Assembly (NCBI RefSeq): GCF_029510815.1
Contig: NZ_CP120360.1
Span: forward strand, 2,976,001 to 3,040,000
Source of the DNA: Janibacter sp. DB-40
GTDB taxonomy: Bacteria; Actinomycetota; Actinomycetes; Actinomycetales; Dermatophilaceae
Length of the DNA: 64,000 nucleotides
Direction of reading: 5' to 3'
Below, piece by piece: positions 44,285 through 54,793 of this stretch. The position numbers and the translations under genes are program-made. Each line of letters begins with the position of its first letter. Position 1 is the stretch's first letter. The notes under the pieces were generated by a model, which was not told the DNA's origin, ran no database searches, and saw only the letters and a list, made by a program, of their open reading frames with translations.

Positions 44285-45484
44285 GTGCCCCTCCCTTCGC
44301 CCTCCCCGGTCGACCGTGGTCGACCGACCGCCCTCGCACTGGCGGTCCTCGTGCTCGGCGGCATCGGGATCGGGACCACCGAGTTCGTGACCATGGGGCT
44401 GCTCCCGGAGATCGCCGAGGGCATCGACACCTCGATCCCCCGGGCCGGGCACACCATCTCCGCGTACGCCATCGGCGTGGTCGTCGGCGCTCCCACGATC
44501 GCGGTGCTCGGCAACCGGCTGCCGCGGCGGGAGCTGCTCGTGGCGCTGATGCTGCTCTTCGCGCTGGGCAACGCCGCGAGCGCCCTCGCCCCCGGCTACG
44601 GCACGCTCATGCTCTCCCGCCTCCTCGCCGGGATCCCGCACGGCGCCTTCTTCGGCATCGCCTCGATCGTCGCCTTCGACATCGTCGCGCCCGGCCGCGG
44701 CGGGTGGGCGGTCAGCCGGATCATGCTCGGCATCCCCATCGCCAACGTCGCCGGCGTGCCCCTGGCGACCTGGTTGGGGCAGCAGGCCGGCTGGCGCTCG
44801 GCGTACTGGCTCGTCGCGGCCATCGGCCTGCTCACCGCGGTACTCGTCGGCCTCCTCGTGCCCCACCAGCCGGGCGATCGGGAGGCGCGGATGCGCAGCG
44901 AGCTCGCCGCCTTCCTCGACTCGCAGGTCTGGCTGACCCTGCTCATCGGGGCCATCGGCTTCGGCGGTGTCTTCGCGATGTACTCCTACATCTCCCCGAT
45001 CCTGCGCAACCAGACCGGGCTGCCCGCGGACGCCGTCCCGATCTACCTCTTCGTCTACGGCATCGGCGGGTTGCTCGGCACGATCGTCGCCGGGCGCCTC
45101 GTCGACCGCTCGGTGCTGCACACCCTCGTGTGGTCGACGGTCGCGACGGGGGCGAGCCTGGCCGCCTTCGCGTGGGCCGCCGACTCGGCGATCCCCGCCG
45201 GCATCGTCCTGCTCCTCGTGTGCATCTCCGTCTCGGCCTTCGTCCTCGCGCTCCAGCTGCGGCTGATGGAGGTCGCCGGCAGGGCGCGCACCCTCGGCGC
45301 CGCCGGCAACCACGCCGCGCTGAACATCGCCAACGCCCTCGGCGCGTGGCTCGGTGGCGTCGTTCTCGCCGCCGGGTGGGGTTGGCGCGCACCGTCACTC
45401 GTCGGCGCCGGCCTCTCCCTCGCGGGACTGGTCATCCTGCTTCTCTCGCTACGGATCCACCGCGGCCGCACCACCCTCGACTGA
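44285..45484 (+). CDS. MFS transporter (DHA1/sugar-efflux type)
   Basis: A 399-residue carrier with 12 predicted transmembrane helices. The TTEFVTMGLLPEIAEGI segment in helix 1 and the LGNRLPRRELLVALML cytoplasmic loop are typical of the DHA1/AraJ group of efflux pumps. The GTG at 44285 was chosen over an ATG at 44276 because GGGGGAGG lies 9 bases before it. Substrate unknown, likely drugs or sugars. Three copies of the short repeat follow directly after the stop. Confidence 0.85.
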   Translation: MPLPSPSPVDRGRPTALALAVLVLGGIGIGTTEFVTMGLLPEIAEGIDTSIPRAGHTISAYAIGVVVGAPTIAVLGNRLPRRELLVALMLLFALGNAASALAPGYGTLMLSRLLAGIPHGAFFGIASIVAFDIVAPGRGGWAVSRIMLGIPIANVAGVPLATWLGQQAGWRSAYWLVAAIGLLTAVLVGLLVPHQPGDREARMRSELAAFLDSQVWLTLLIGAIGFGGVFAMYSYISPILRNQTGLPADAVPIYLFVYGIGGLLGTIVAGRLVDRSVLHTLVWSTVATGASLAAFAWAADSAIPAGIVLLLVCISVSAFVLALQLRLMEVAGRARTLGAAGNHAALNIANALGAWLGGVVLAAGWGWRAPSLVGAGLSLAGLVILLLSLRIHRGRTTLD

Positions 45485-45495
45485 GCCTCCCCCCT

Positions 45496-45582
45496 TCGCA
45501 ACTGCTTAGGCTCCTGCGACACCTTGGTCGCAACTGCTTAGGCTCTTGCGAGACCCTCCTCGCAACTGCTTGGGCTCCCGCG
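45496..45582 (+). repeat. Intergenic repeat cluster R3 (3 copies, 32-bp period)
   Basis: Copies at 45496, 45528 and 45560, each TCGCAACTGCTTAGGCTC followed by (C/T)TGCGA in the first two and a variant CCGCG in the last. It lies 12 bp after the MFS stop and 46 bp before the GNAT start, so the orientation is with both genes, unlike clusters R1 and R2, which sit between convergent genes. Confidence 0.88.
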
Positions 45583-45628
45583 CGATCCCGGGCGGCGCTC
45601 CCCCATGGCGCAGAGGCAGAATGCGCGC

Positions 45629-46147
45629 ATGACCCATCCCGACATCAGGCCCGCGACCCCTGCCGACCTGCCGGACATCCTGCGGCTCGTCCGGGAGCTC
45701 GCCGTCTACGAGAGGGAGCCGGACGCCGTCGAGGCGACCGAGGCGGACTTCGCGGCCGTCCTCTTCCCCTCCGAGGGCACTCCGACGGCCTTCTGCCACG
45801 TCGTCGAGGCGGATGAGGAAGGGGGCCGTCGCGTCGTCGGAATGGCGCTGTGGTTCCTCACCTTCTCCACCTGGACGGGGCAGCAGGGCATCCACCTCGA
45901 GGACCTCTTCGTCGAGCCGGAGCACCGCGGGTCCGGCCTCGGCAAGGCGCTGCTGCTGCACCTCGCGCAGATCGCCACGGAGCGCGGGTACCGCAGGGTG
46001 GAGTGGACGGTGCTGCGGTGGAACGAACCGGCCATCGCCTTCTACGAGTCGCTCGGTGCGACGCCGCAGGTCGAGTGGGAGACCTACCGCCTCGACGGGG
46101 ACGCGTTGACGCGTGTGGGCGCGCCGACGCCTACCGTGGCGGGATGA
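45629..46147 (+). CDS. GNAT family N-acetyltransferase (SAT-like)
   Basis: A 172-residue GNAT. It has the spermidine/spermine acetyltransferase-like N-terminus (IRPATPADLPDILRLVRELAVYE), HLEDLFVEPEHRGSGLGKALL as the acetyl-CoA loop (about residues 90-110), and the WNEPAIAFYESLGA motif. Starts at 45605 or 45629 are both possible. The stop overlaps the next gene's start (ATGA). Predicted acceptor is a polyamine or diamine, by family only. Confidence 0.85.
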   Translation: MTHPDIRPATPADLPDILRLVRELAVYEREPDAVEATEADFAAVLFPSEGTPTAFCHVVEADEEGGRRVVGMALWFLTFSTWTGQQGIHLEDLFVEPEHRGSGLGKALLLHLAQIATERGYRRVEWTVLRWNEPAIAFYESLGATPQVEWETYRLDGDALTRVGAPTPTVAG

Positions 46148-46674
46148 CCCGCGAGAAGACCGTCTCCCACAGCGTCGTCATCGACGCCGACCCCCGGGCC
46201 GTCTACGCGGCCGTCAGCGACATCACCCAGATGGGTCGGTGGAGCCCGGAGAACCTCGGCGGCACCATCGAGCACGCAGCCGATCGCCCCGACGGGCTCA
46301 CGGTCGGCACATCCTTCGTCGGCGCCAACCGCCGCGGCAAGGCGGAGTGGGTCACCGGGTGCGTCGTCACCGCCGCCGACCCGGGCCGACGCTTCACCTT
46401 CCGCGTGCACCGCATCGGTCTGCGCACGCCCCGGGTCCGGGCGAGGATCGCCACCTGGGACTACCGCTTCGAGTCCGTCGAGGAGGGGACCCGCGTCACC
46501 GAGACGTGGACCGACGACCGACCGTGGCCGGACGGTGTGGCACTGCTCTTCGACAAGGCCGCCACCGGCGGGAGCACCTTCGCGCAGTTCCAGACGAAGA
46601 ACATCCGACGCACCCTCGACCGGCTGAAGAGCGAGCTCGAGGCCGATCACCGGACGGACCCCGCGCAGGGCTGA
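46144..46674 (+). CDS. SRPBCC family protein
   Basis: A 176-residue START-like domain. It begins VSHSVVIDADPRAVYAAVSDITQMGRWSPE, a strand-helix typical of the family, and has a Trp-rich end (WTDDRPWPDG, then a C-terminal amphipathic helix). The ATG overlaps the acetyltransferase stop as ATGA, so the two genes are translationally coupled. Function unknown; hydrophobic ligand binding or lyase-like chemistry are typical possibilities. Confidence 0.78.
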   Translation: MTREKTVSHSVVIDADPRAVYAAVSDITQMGRWSPENLGGTIEHAADRPDGLTVGTSFVGANRRGKAEWVTGCVVTAADPGRRFTFRVHRIGLRTPRVRARIATWDYRFESVEEGTRVTETWTDDRPWPDGVALLFDKAATGGSTFAQFQTKNIRRTLDRLKSELEADHRTDPAQG

Positions 46675-46836
46675 ACCCCCTTCGCGTCCCGGGTCGGGTG
46701 GCCCCGCACCACGCGGGCGGCACCCTCTCCCGCCCGCGACGAACTGCGGTCGCGACCGCGCAGCGGAACCGCTGCGGACGCGCGGCGCCGTCGGTGCCAT
46801 AGTGGGCGGGTTGCAGACGCCGCAAGGAGGCCACCG

Positions 46837-49554
<2,718 letters not shown>

Positions 49555-49577
49555 TCGGGTCGCCGCACCTGCCTCCT

Positions 49578-49646
49578 GATTATCGGGTCACCCGATAAAC
49601 CCCCGGTTCGCACGAGTTTCTTACTCAGGCGAACCGGGGGAAAGTC
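49578..49646 (-). repeat. Two-hairpin dispersed element D, copy 2
   Basis: The same unit as copies 1 and 3, in inverted orientation: the GATTATCGGGTCACCCGATAA palindrome followed by a stem with CCCCCGGTTCGC and GCGAACCGGGGG arms and a 17-base loop. It lies 23 bp after the PPDK stop and just before a long terminator. Confidence 0.8.
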
Positions 49647-49691
49647 CAGCTGAGTCGCGCGGAACGGGGCAGTTCGCGCCCCGAGCCACAT

Positions 49692-49735
49692 GACGAAGGG
49701 GGCTGCGCACCGTGCGGTGCGCAGCCCCCTTCGTC
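49692..49735. terminator. Bidirectional terminator, perfect 19-bp stem
   Basis: GACGAAGGGGGCTGCGCAC (49692-49710) and its exact complement (49717-49735) with a 6-base loop, lying between the convergent PPDK and membrane-protein genes. Both arms carry the overrepresented CGAAGGGGG motif. Confidence 0.9.
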
Positions 49736-49745
49736 GATGGTCGGG

Positions 49746-50372
49746 TCAGACCCGGCCGGTCATGGCGAGAAGCAGGAAGACCAGGATCGCCGTCAGGACG
49801 ACGGTGCCCAGAACCGCGCCGAGGACCGCGGTGCCACGCAGCAGGGTCCGCGGGCGCCACGCGGGACGGACGAACATGCTCTCGCTGGGATCGCGTGCGG
49901 GCACCCGTACCGTCAGCCGCACCGAGACCGCGACGACGACTGCGGGGACGAGGACCACCGGCACGAGCGGGATCGTCCCGGTCGACTCCTGCGTGAGCAG
50001 TTGGCTCCCCCAGGACCAGCCGTTGCCGCGCGTCGTCGTCACCCACGCCGACCTCACGACCAGCCAGGTCAGCAGGCCCGTCACCGGCACCAGGAGGACG
50101 GCCGCGACGAACCGAGCCCACCCCAGCCGACGCCACGCGCACCACGTCACGATCCACAGCCCGTGGACGAGGACGACTGCCGCGCACACGAGCACCACCC
50201 GGGTCCCTGCAACGGGATCCCAGTCGGCCGGGTCCATACCGAAGCCGCCGAGTGCCGCCCAGAGGGCCGCGGCCGCGAGGACGAAGGCGAGGCCGGCCCC
50301 GGCGGCGATGACGGCGATCGGTCTGAACACCTGCACGCCGATGACCCTAGCCGCGGCAATCCGATCGAACAC
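49746..50372 (-). CDS. Hypothetical five-TM membrane protein
   Basis: A 208-residue protein with about five hydrophobic helices (residues 18-42, 58-78, 88-108, 136-155 and 182-204). There are no recognised motifs. The GTG at 50372 is used. It converges on PPDK and is followed by a strong terminator. Function unknown. Confidence 0.68.
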   Translation of the reverse strand: MFDRIAAARVIGVQVFRPIAVIAAGAGLAFVLAAAALWAALGGFGMDPADWDPVAGTRVVLVCAAVVLVHGLWIVTWCAWRRLGWARFVAAVLLVPVTGLLTWLVVRSAWVTTTRGNGWSWGSQLLTQESTGTIPLVPVVLVPAVVVAVSVRLTVRVPARDPSESMFVRPAWRPRTLLRGTAVLGAVLGTVVLTAILVFLLLAMTGRV

Positions 50373-50459
50373 GACGAAGGGCGCCGCACCGGGGATCCGG
50401 TGGCAGCGCCCGTGATGAGGGAGTGGGTCGGGCCGGCTGGCTCCTACCCCGGCAGTCGA

Positions 50460-50621
50460 TCAGCGCGTGGAGAGCGAGGGGCGGAAGCGGTCACTCATCC
50501 GGTGGTCGTAGGGCGCGTGGTGGGCGTGCTGCTGGTCGTGCGCGGCCGCGCGGCGGGGGGCGTTCTTGCCGGGGGTCGCGGGGCGCAGGGCGTGCTTCGT
50601 GGTCATCCAGATCTTCTTCAT
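50460..50621 (-). CDS. Short basic histidine-rich protein divergent from a LysR gene
   Basis: A 53-residue basic protein (starting MKKIWMTTKHALRPATPGKNAPRR) with a His/Gln/Ala-rich centre (HDQQHAHHAPYDHR). The ATG at 50621 follows GTTGGGG. There is no membrane segment. It lies in its own transcription unit, head-to-head with a LysR-type regulator, which is a common layout for a regulator and its target. An imperfect hairpin (about 50380-50413) follows the stop. Function unknown. Confidence 0.55.
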   Translation of the reverse strand: MKKIWMTTKHALRPATPGKNAPRRAAAHDQQHAHHAPYDHRMSDRFRPSLSTR

Positions 50622-50713
50622 GACCCCAACGGTGCTGTGATCAACTATCCTCCTCAAATTCAGAGTTTCGGCGGATCATCCAGTTTTTCTTCATGGTTGG
50701 TACGGTTCTTCGC
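50622..50713. promoter_or_regulatory. Divergent LysR promoter region
   Basis: An unusually AT-rich 92-bp gap (ATCAACTATCCTCCTCAAAT, then TTCAGAG, then CCAGTTTTTCTTC) between a 53-residue gene and a LysR gene. The low GC in a high-GC genome and the divergent layout suggest a LysR binding region. I cannot define a T-N11-A box with confidence. Confidence 0.45.
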
Positions 50714-51616
50714 ATGGTCGATGCACATCGCGTGAGGATCTTCCTGTCCGTCATGGCCTCCGGCTCGGTCGCCGCCGCCGCGGAGCACCTGGGGATGTCC
50801 GCGTCCGCGGTGAGCCAGCAGATCGCGGCGCTGCAGAAGGAGACGCAACTCACACTCTTCACCCGCGACGGCCGCGGTATCGCTCCGACGCCGACGGCCC
50901 ACACCCTCGCCCAGGAGAGCGAGCCGCTGATGTCGGAGCTCAAGCGCATCGACGCCGTCGTCGACGACCTGCGCGAGGGAGCGACCGGCTCGCTGGAGAT
51001 CGGGTACTTCGCCTCGGCCGGGTATCGGTGGATGCCGCAGCTGGCCAAGCGGATCCAGACGAAGATGCCCGAGCTGACGCTGCGCATGGTGCTCACCGAG
51101 GGCTACCCCGTCGGCGAGTCACCGCCGGTGGACATCGACGTCGTGCCGGCCGACCCGACGACCTCAGTGCGCCCGGGTCACCTCGTGACGCCCCTGATGA
51201 CCGACCACTTCGTCGCGCTCGTGCACTCCGACCACCGGCTGGCCGGCCGGCGACGCGTGGAGATGTCCGAGCTCGCCGACGAGAAGTGGATCAGCAACGA
51301 CATCTCCGCAGGGATCACCCAGGACATGGTCGACCGGGCCTGTCGCGCAGCGGGATTCCGTCCCCGCTACACGGTCGAGGCGCAGGACCACCACACGGCG
51401 ACGGCCTTCGTCGCGGCCGGCATCGGCATCACGGTGCTCCCGGACCTGGCGACCCGTTCGCTGCCGAGGACCGTCAGGCGGCTGCGCCTGACCAAACCCA
51501 ACCCGGTCCGCGACATCGTCGCCCTCACCGCTCCGGTGGCCCGGACAAACGAGGCGGCGAAGCTGGCCGTCGACCTGCTCCAGCAGATCGCCGCCGCGAG
51601 CGCCCGGCAGCGGTAA
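50714..51616 (+). CDS. LysR family transcriptional regulator
   Basis: A 300-residue regulator. The winged helix-turn-helix occupies residues 1-60 (MVDAHRVRIFLSVMASGSVAAAAEHLGMSASAVSQQIAAL), and the periplasmic-binding-like effector domain follows (residues 88-290, GSLEIGYFASAGYRWMP, and a C-terminal GIGITVLPDLATRSL). Starts at 50693 or 50714 are possible; the latter gives the usual N-terminus. It probably controls itself and the divergent small gene. Effector unknown. Confidence 0.87.
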   Translation: MVDAHRVRIFLSVMASGSVAAAAEHLGMSASAVSQQIAALQKETQLTLFTRDGRGIAPTPTAHTLAQESEPLMSELKRIDAVVDDLREGATGSLEIGYFASAGYRWMPQLAKRIQTKMPELTLRMVLTEGYPVGESPPVDIDVVPADPTTSVRPGHLVTPLMTDHFVALVHSDHRLAGRRRVEMSELADEKWISNDISAGITQDMVDRACRAAGFRPRYTVEAQDHHTATAFVAAGIGITVLPDLATRSLPRTVRRLRLTKPNPVRDIVALTAPVARTNEAAKLAVDLLQQIAAASARQR

Positions 51617-51640
51617 CGGGCCGGCCGGGGCCAAGCCAGC

Positions 51641-52060
51641 TCAGGCATCCGACTCGGCACGCCAGGAGCGCTCGATCAGCTCGCGAAGCACCCCCTGGTC
51701 GATGTCGGACATCCGCTTGACGTAGACGCACCCCTTGCCGATGGAGTGCTTGCCCAAGCGATCGAGCAGGTCCTCGTTGGACCCGTAGAACGTGAGCCCG
51801 TACAGCGTCAGGGCCGCCTTGCGCGGGGCCAGCCCGACGCGGAACCACTCCCGCTCCTTGCCGTCGGCGGTCGTGTACGGCTGGGTGCCGAAGCCGATCA
51901 TCGACGGCCCCCAGACGACCGGCTCGGCCCCCGTCACCTCGCGCATGAGCGCGAGCGCCTCCCGCGCGTCCGTGCGCCGACGCTCGTCGGCCACCGCAGC
52001 GATGACCTCGTCGGCCGAGGCATCGGTGGGCTTGGTCTTGCGATCCTGTCTCTGGGTCAT
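51641..52060 (-). CDS. DUF1801 domain-containing protein
   Basis: A 139-residue soluble protein. The segment EVTGAEPVVWGPSMIGFG and the FYGSNEDLLDRLGKHSIGKGCVYVKRMSDID stretch match DUF1801 (YdhG-like), a fold of unknown function. A TAGTGT hexamer (52068-52073) seven bases before the ATG suggests a leaderless mRNA. It is divergent from the flavoprotein gene. Confidence 0.8.
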   Translation of the reverse strand: MTQRQDRKTKPTDASADEVIAAVADERRRTDAREALALMREVTGAEPVVWGPSMIGFGTQPYTTADGKEREWFRVGLAPRKAALTLYGLTFYGSNEDLLDRLGKHSIGKGCVYVKRMSDIDQGVLRELIERSWRAESDA

Positions 52061-52128
52061 GCGGTCGACACTATGCGTCCGCGCACCGCGGGAGTAGCGT
52101 CTCTCCGTAGGGGGCGAGGGAGGCCACG

Positions 52129-53811
52129 ATGGACGACGACCCCGTGCTGCTGCTCGCCACCACCGACCCGGTGACGCGCGAGGTCATCGGGGCCGAGCTG
52201 CGGCGGCGCTACGGCGGGGACTACGAGGTCGTCGTCTGCGCCGATTACGCACACGCCAGTGCGGTCCTGGAGGGGTTGCGACGCTGGGGACGCCAGGTCG
52301 CCCTCGTCATCGGCTGCTACGGACCGGACGACCGGGAGGGGCTGGCCTTCCTGCGGCGGGCCTACGCCGTCCAGCCGTCCGCGAAGCGGGCCGTCGCCGT
52401 CATCTGGGGTGACTTCGCGAGCGCCTCTACGGTGTTCTCGGCCATCTCGCACGGGCACGCCGAGTTCTCGCTGCTGCGGCCCGAGCGCGCCCGCGACGAG
52501 GAGTTCCACGGCGCCGTCACCGACGCGCTCGACGACTGGCACCTGGCGCAGGGCATCGGCTTCGAGGCCGTGCGCCTGATCGGGGAGCAACGCGATGAGC
52601 GGACCCACTCCCTTCGCGACTCGTTCGGCCGCAACCACATCCCGGTCGCATTCCACCCTGTCGGCACCGAGGCGACCCAACGGATGCTCGCCGGGCTCGG
52701 CCTCGACGACCCTGCACTCCCGGTGGTGGTGCTGACCTTCACCTCGCCGCCGACGACCCTGGTCGACCCGACCGACCTGGAGATCGCGGACGCGTTCGGG
52801 CTCGTCCAGCCGGTGTCCGCCGACCACCTCTACGACGTGGTGGTCGTCGGCGCGGGGCCCTCCGGCCTCGCGGCCGCCGTCTACTCATCGTCCGAGGGTC
52901 TCTCGACGCTCGTCATCGAGCAGCAGGCGGTCGGTGGCCAGGCCGCCACCAGCTCACTCATCCGCAACTACCCCGGCTTCTCGCGCGGCGTGAGCGGCGC
53001 GCACCTCGCCTACCGCTCCTTCCAGCAGGCGTGGGCCTTTGGCACCGAGTACTCCTTCATGCGCCAGGTCGTGGCCCTCGAGACCGATGGCGACGTCCTG
53101 ACGGTGTCGATGTCCGACGGCAGCCGGGCCCGCGGGCGCACCGTCGTCATCGCCACCGGCGTCGACTACCGCCGACTGGACGTGCCCGAGCTGGAGGCTC
53201 TGATCGGCCGCGGTGTCTACTACGGGGCCGCGGTCGCCGAGGCGCCGTCGATGACGGGTCAGGAGGTGTACGTCGTCGGCGGTGGCAACTCCGCGGGGCA
53301 GGCTGCCCTGCACCTCGCCCGGTATGCCGCGCGGGTGACACTGCTGGTGCGCGGCCCGTCCCTGGCAGCGAGCATGTCGGACTACCTGATCGGTCAGCTC
53401 GAGGAGACTGAGAACGTCACCATCCGCTATCGAGCGAGCGTGCGTGGAGGATGGACGGCCGAGGGGTGCCTGGCCGGGCTGACCGTGGGCGACCCGCACG
53501 GGGGTGAAGGGGAGGACCTGCCGGCCGGCGGCCTGTTCATCCTGATCGGGTCGATGCCGCGCACGTCGTGGCTGCCCGACGAGCTGCTGCGCGACGAGGC
53601 CGGCTTCGTGCGTACCGGTCCGGACACCCTGGCTGCGGAGGGTGCTGCCCGCGGCGAGCCCCCGCTGCCCCTCGAGACGAGCATGTCCGGCGTCTTCGCG
53701 GTGGGTGACGTCCGGGCCGGCTCGATCAAGCGCGTCGCCACGGCCGTGGGCGACGGCGCGACCGTGATCGCCCTCGTCCACGGCCACCTAGCGGCCCATC
53801 CGCGGCCATGA
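52129..53811 (+). CDS. Receiver-like/thioredoxin-like/flavin reductase fusion lacking the CxxC centre
   Basis: A 560-residue protein with three parts. Residues 1-130 form a CheY-like fold, but the usual phosphoacceptor strand reads ALVIGCYGPDD, so a canonical Asp is not evident. Residues 145-225 resemble a thioredoxin-like linker domain. Residues 236-555 form a thioredoxin-reductase-like flavoprotein (VVVGAGPSGLAAA at 238-250, and GVFAVGDVRAGS). At the position where thioredoxin reductase has CATC it reads YGAAVAEA, so disulfide reduction is unlikely. It is coupled (ATGA) to the next membrane-protein gene. Substrate unknown. Confidence 0.82.
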   Translation: MDDDPVLLLATTDPVTREVIGAELRRRYGGDYEVVVCADYAHASAVLEGLRRWGRQVALVIGCYGPDDREGLAFLRRAYAVQPSAKRAVAVIWGDFASASTVFSAISHGHAEFSLLRPERARDEEFHGAVTDALDDWHLAQGIGFEAVRLIGEQRDERTHSLRDSFGRNHIPVAFHPVGTEATQRMLAGLGLDDPALPVVVLTFTSPPTTLVDPTDLEIADAFGLVQPVSADHLYDVVVVGAGPSGLAAAVYSSSEGLSTLVIEQQAVGGQAATSSLIRNYPGFSRGVSGAHLAYRSFQQAWAFGTEYSFMRQVVALETDGDVLTVSMSDGSRARGRTVVIATGVDYRRLDVPELEALIGRGVYYGAAVAEAPSMTGQEVYVVGGGNSAGQAALHLARYAARVTLLVRGPSLAASMSDYLIGQLEETENVTIRYRASVRGGWTAEGCLAGLTVGDPHGGEGEDLPAGGLFILIGSMPRTSWLPDELLRDEAGFVRTGPDTLAAEGAARGEPPLPLETSMSGVFAVGDVRAGSIKRVATAVGDGATVIALVHGHLAAHPRP

Positions 53812-54692
53812 GACGCACCGACCACGACGTCGAGGTCACCCGCCCGATGCGGGCGATCCTGGTGGTGGCCGCGGTGCTGGTGTTCCTCGCAGGCCTCCAG
53901 CTCTACGTCTTCCCCCTGCGGACGGCCGACTGGTTCGCCTGGACCGTCGAGCCGCCGATGACCGCGGTCTTCCTCGGCGGGGCCTACTGGTCCAGCGCGG
54001 TGCTGGAGGTCGCCGGCGCCCGGTCTCCCGGATGGGGCCGCGCACGGCTGACGGTCTGGACGGTCCTGATCTTCACCACGCTGACCCTGGTGGTGACGCT
54101 CGTCCACCTCGACCGCTTCCACCTCGGCGACGAGCACCCCACGAGCGCCCAGCTCGTGACGTGGGGCTGGCTCGCGATCTACGCCGTCGTCCCCGTGGCG
54201 ATGGTGATCGCCGCCGGACTGCAGGCGGCGGCGCGCAGGACGGCCACCCAACTGCCCACCAGGGTGCGACGGCCGCTCCCGACCGGCCTGCGGCTGCTCC
54301 TGGCCGTCCTGGCCGTGGTCCTGCTCGCGGCGGGGGCAGCACTGTTGCTGGCCCCTGATCCTGCCTCCGCGATGTGGCCCTGGCCCTTCACCCCCCTCAC
54401 CGCCCGGGCGGGCGGCGCCTGGCTGGTCGGCCTCGGCTGGGCGGCCGGCCACGCCGGCCTGATCGACGACGCCGGCTGGGTGCGACCGCTCGGCCTGACC
54501 GGGGTCACGTTCGTGGTGCTCCAGGCGGTGGCCCTGGTCCGCTACGGCGATGCGTTGGACTGGCCGAGCGCGCAGGCAGCCTGCTTCCTCGTGGTCCTGG
54601 CCGCGATCGGCCTGGCCTCGATCTGGATCCTGGCCCTGGCCCGTCGGGGCGCGGTCGGGGCGGAGGCCACAGCGGGGCCACGCACCACCTGA
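53808..54692 (+). CDS. Hypothetical eight-TM membrane protein
   Basis: A 294-residue protein with about eight hydrophobic helices in two blocks, a DRFHLGDEHP loop between helices 3 and 4, and a Trp-rich segment (MWPWPFTPLTARAGGAWLVG) in the C-terminal block. The ATG overlaps the flavoprotein stop (ATGA), so the two are probably functionally linked, as a membrane partner or redox-linked anchor. No family recognised. Confidence 0.7.
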   Translation: MRRTDHDVEVTRPMRAILVVAAVLVFLAGLQLYVFPLRTADWFAWTVEPPMTAVFLGGAYWSSAVLEVAGARSPGWGRARLTVWTVLIFTTLTLVVTLVHLDRFHLGDEHPTSAQLVTWGWLAIYAVVPVAMVIAAGLQAAARRTATQLPTRVRRPLPTGLRLLLAVLAVVLLAAGAALLLAPDPASAMWPWPFTPLTARAGGAWLVGLGWAAGHAGLIDDAGWVRPLGLTGVTFVVLQAVALVRYGDALDWPSAQAACFLVVLAAIGLASIWILALARRGAVGAEATAGPRTT

Positions 54693-54793
54693 GGCGCCGC
54701 CCGACCCCGTGCGTTCGAAACGCTGAGGCACGTCGGGACGAGCCCCGGATCGCGACCGTCCTCCTAGACTGGCTCGAGGAGGGTGCAGCACCT

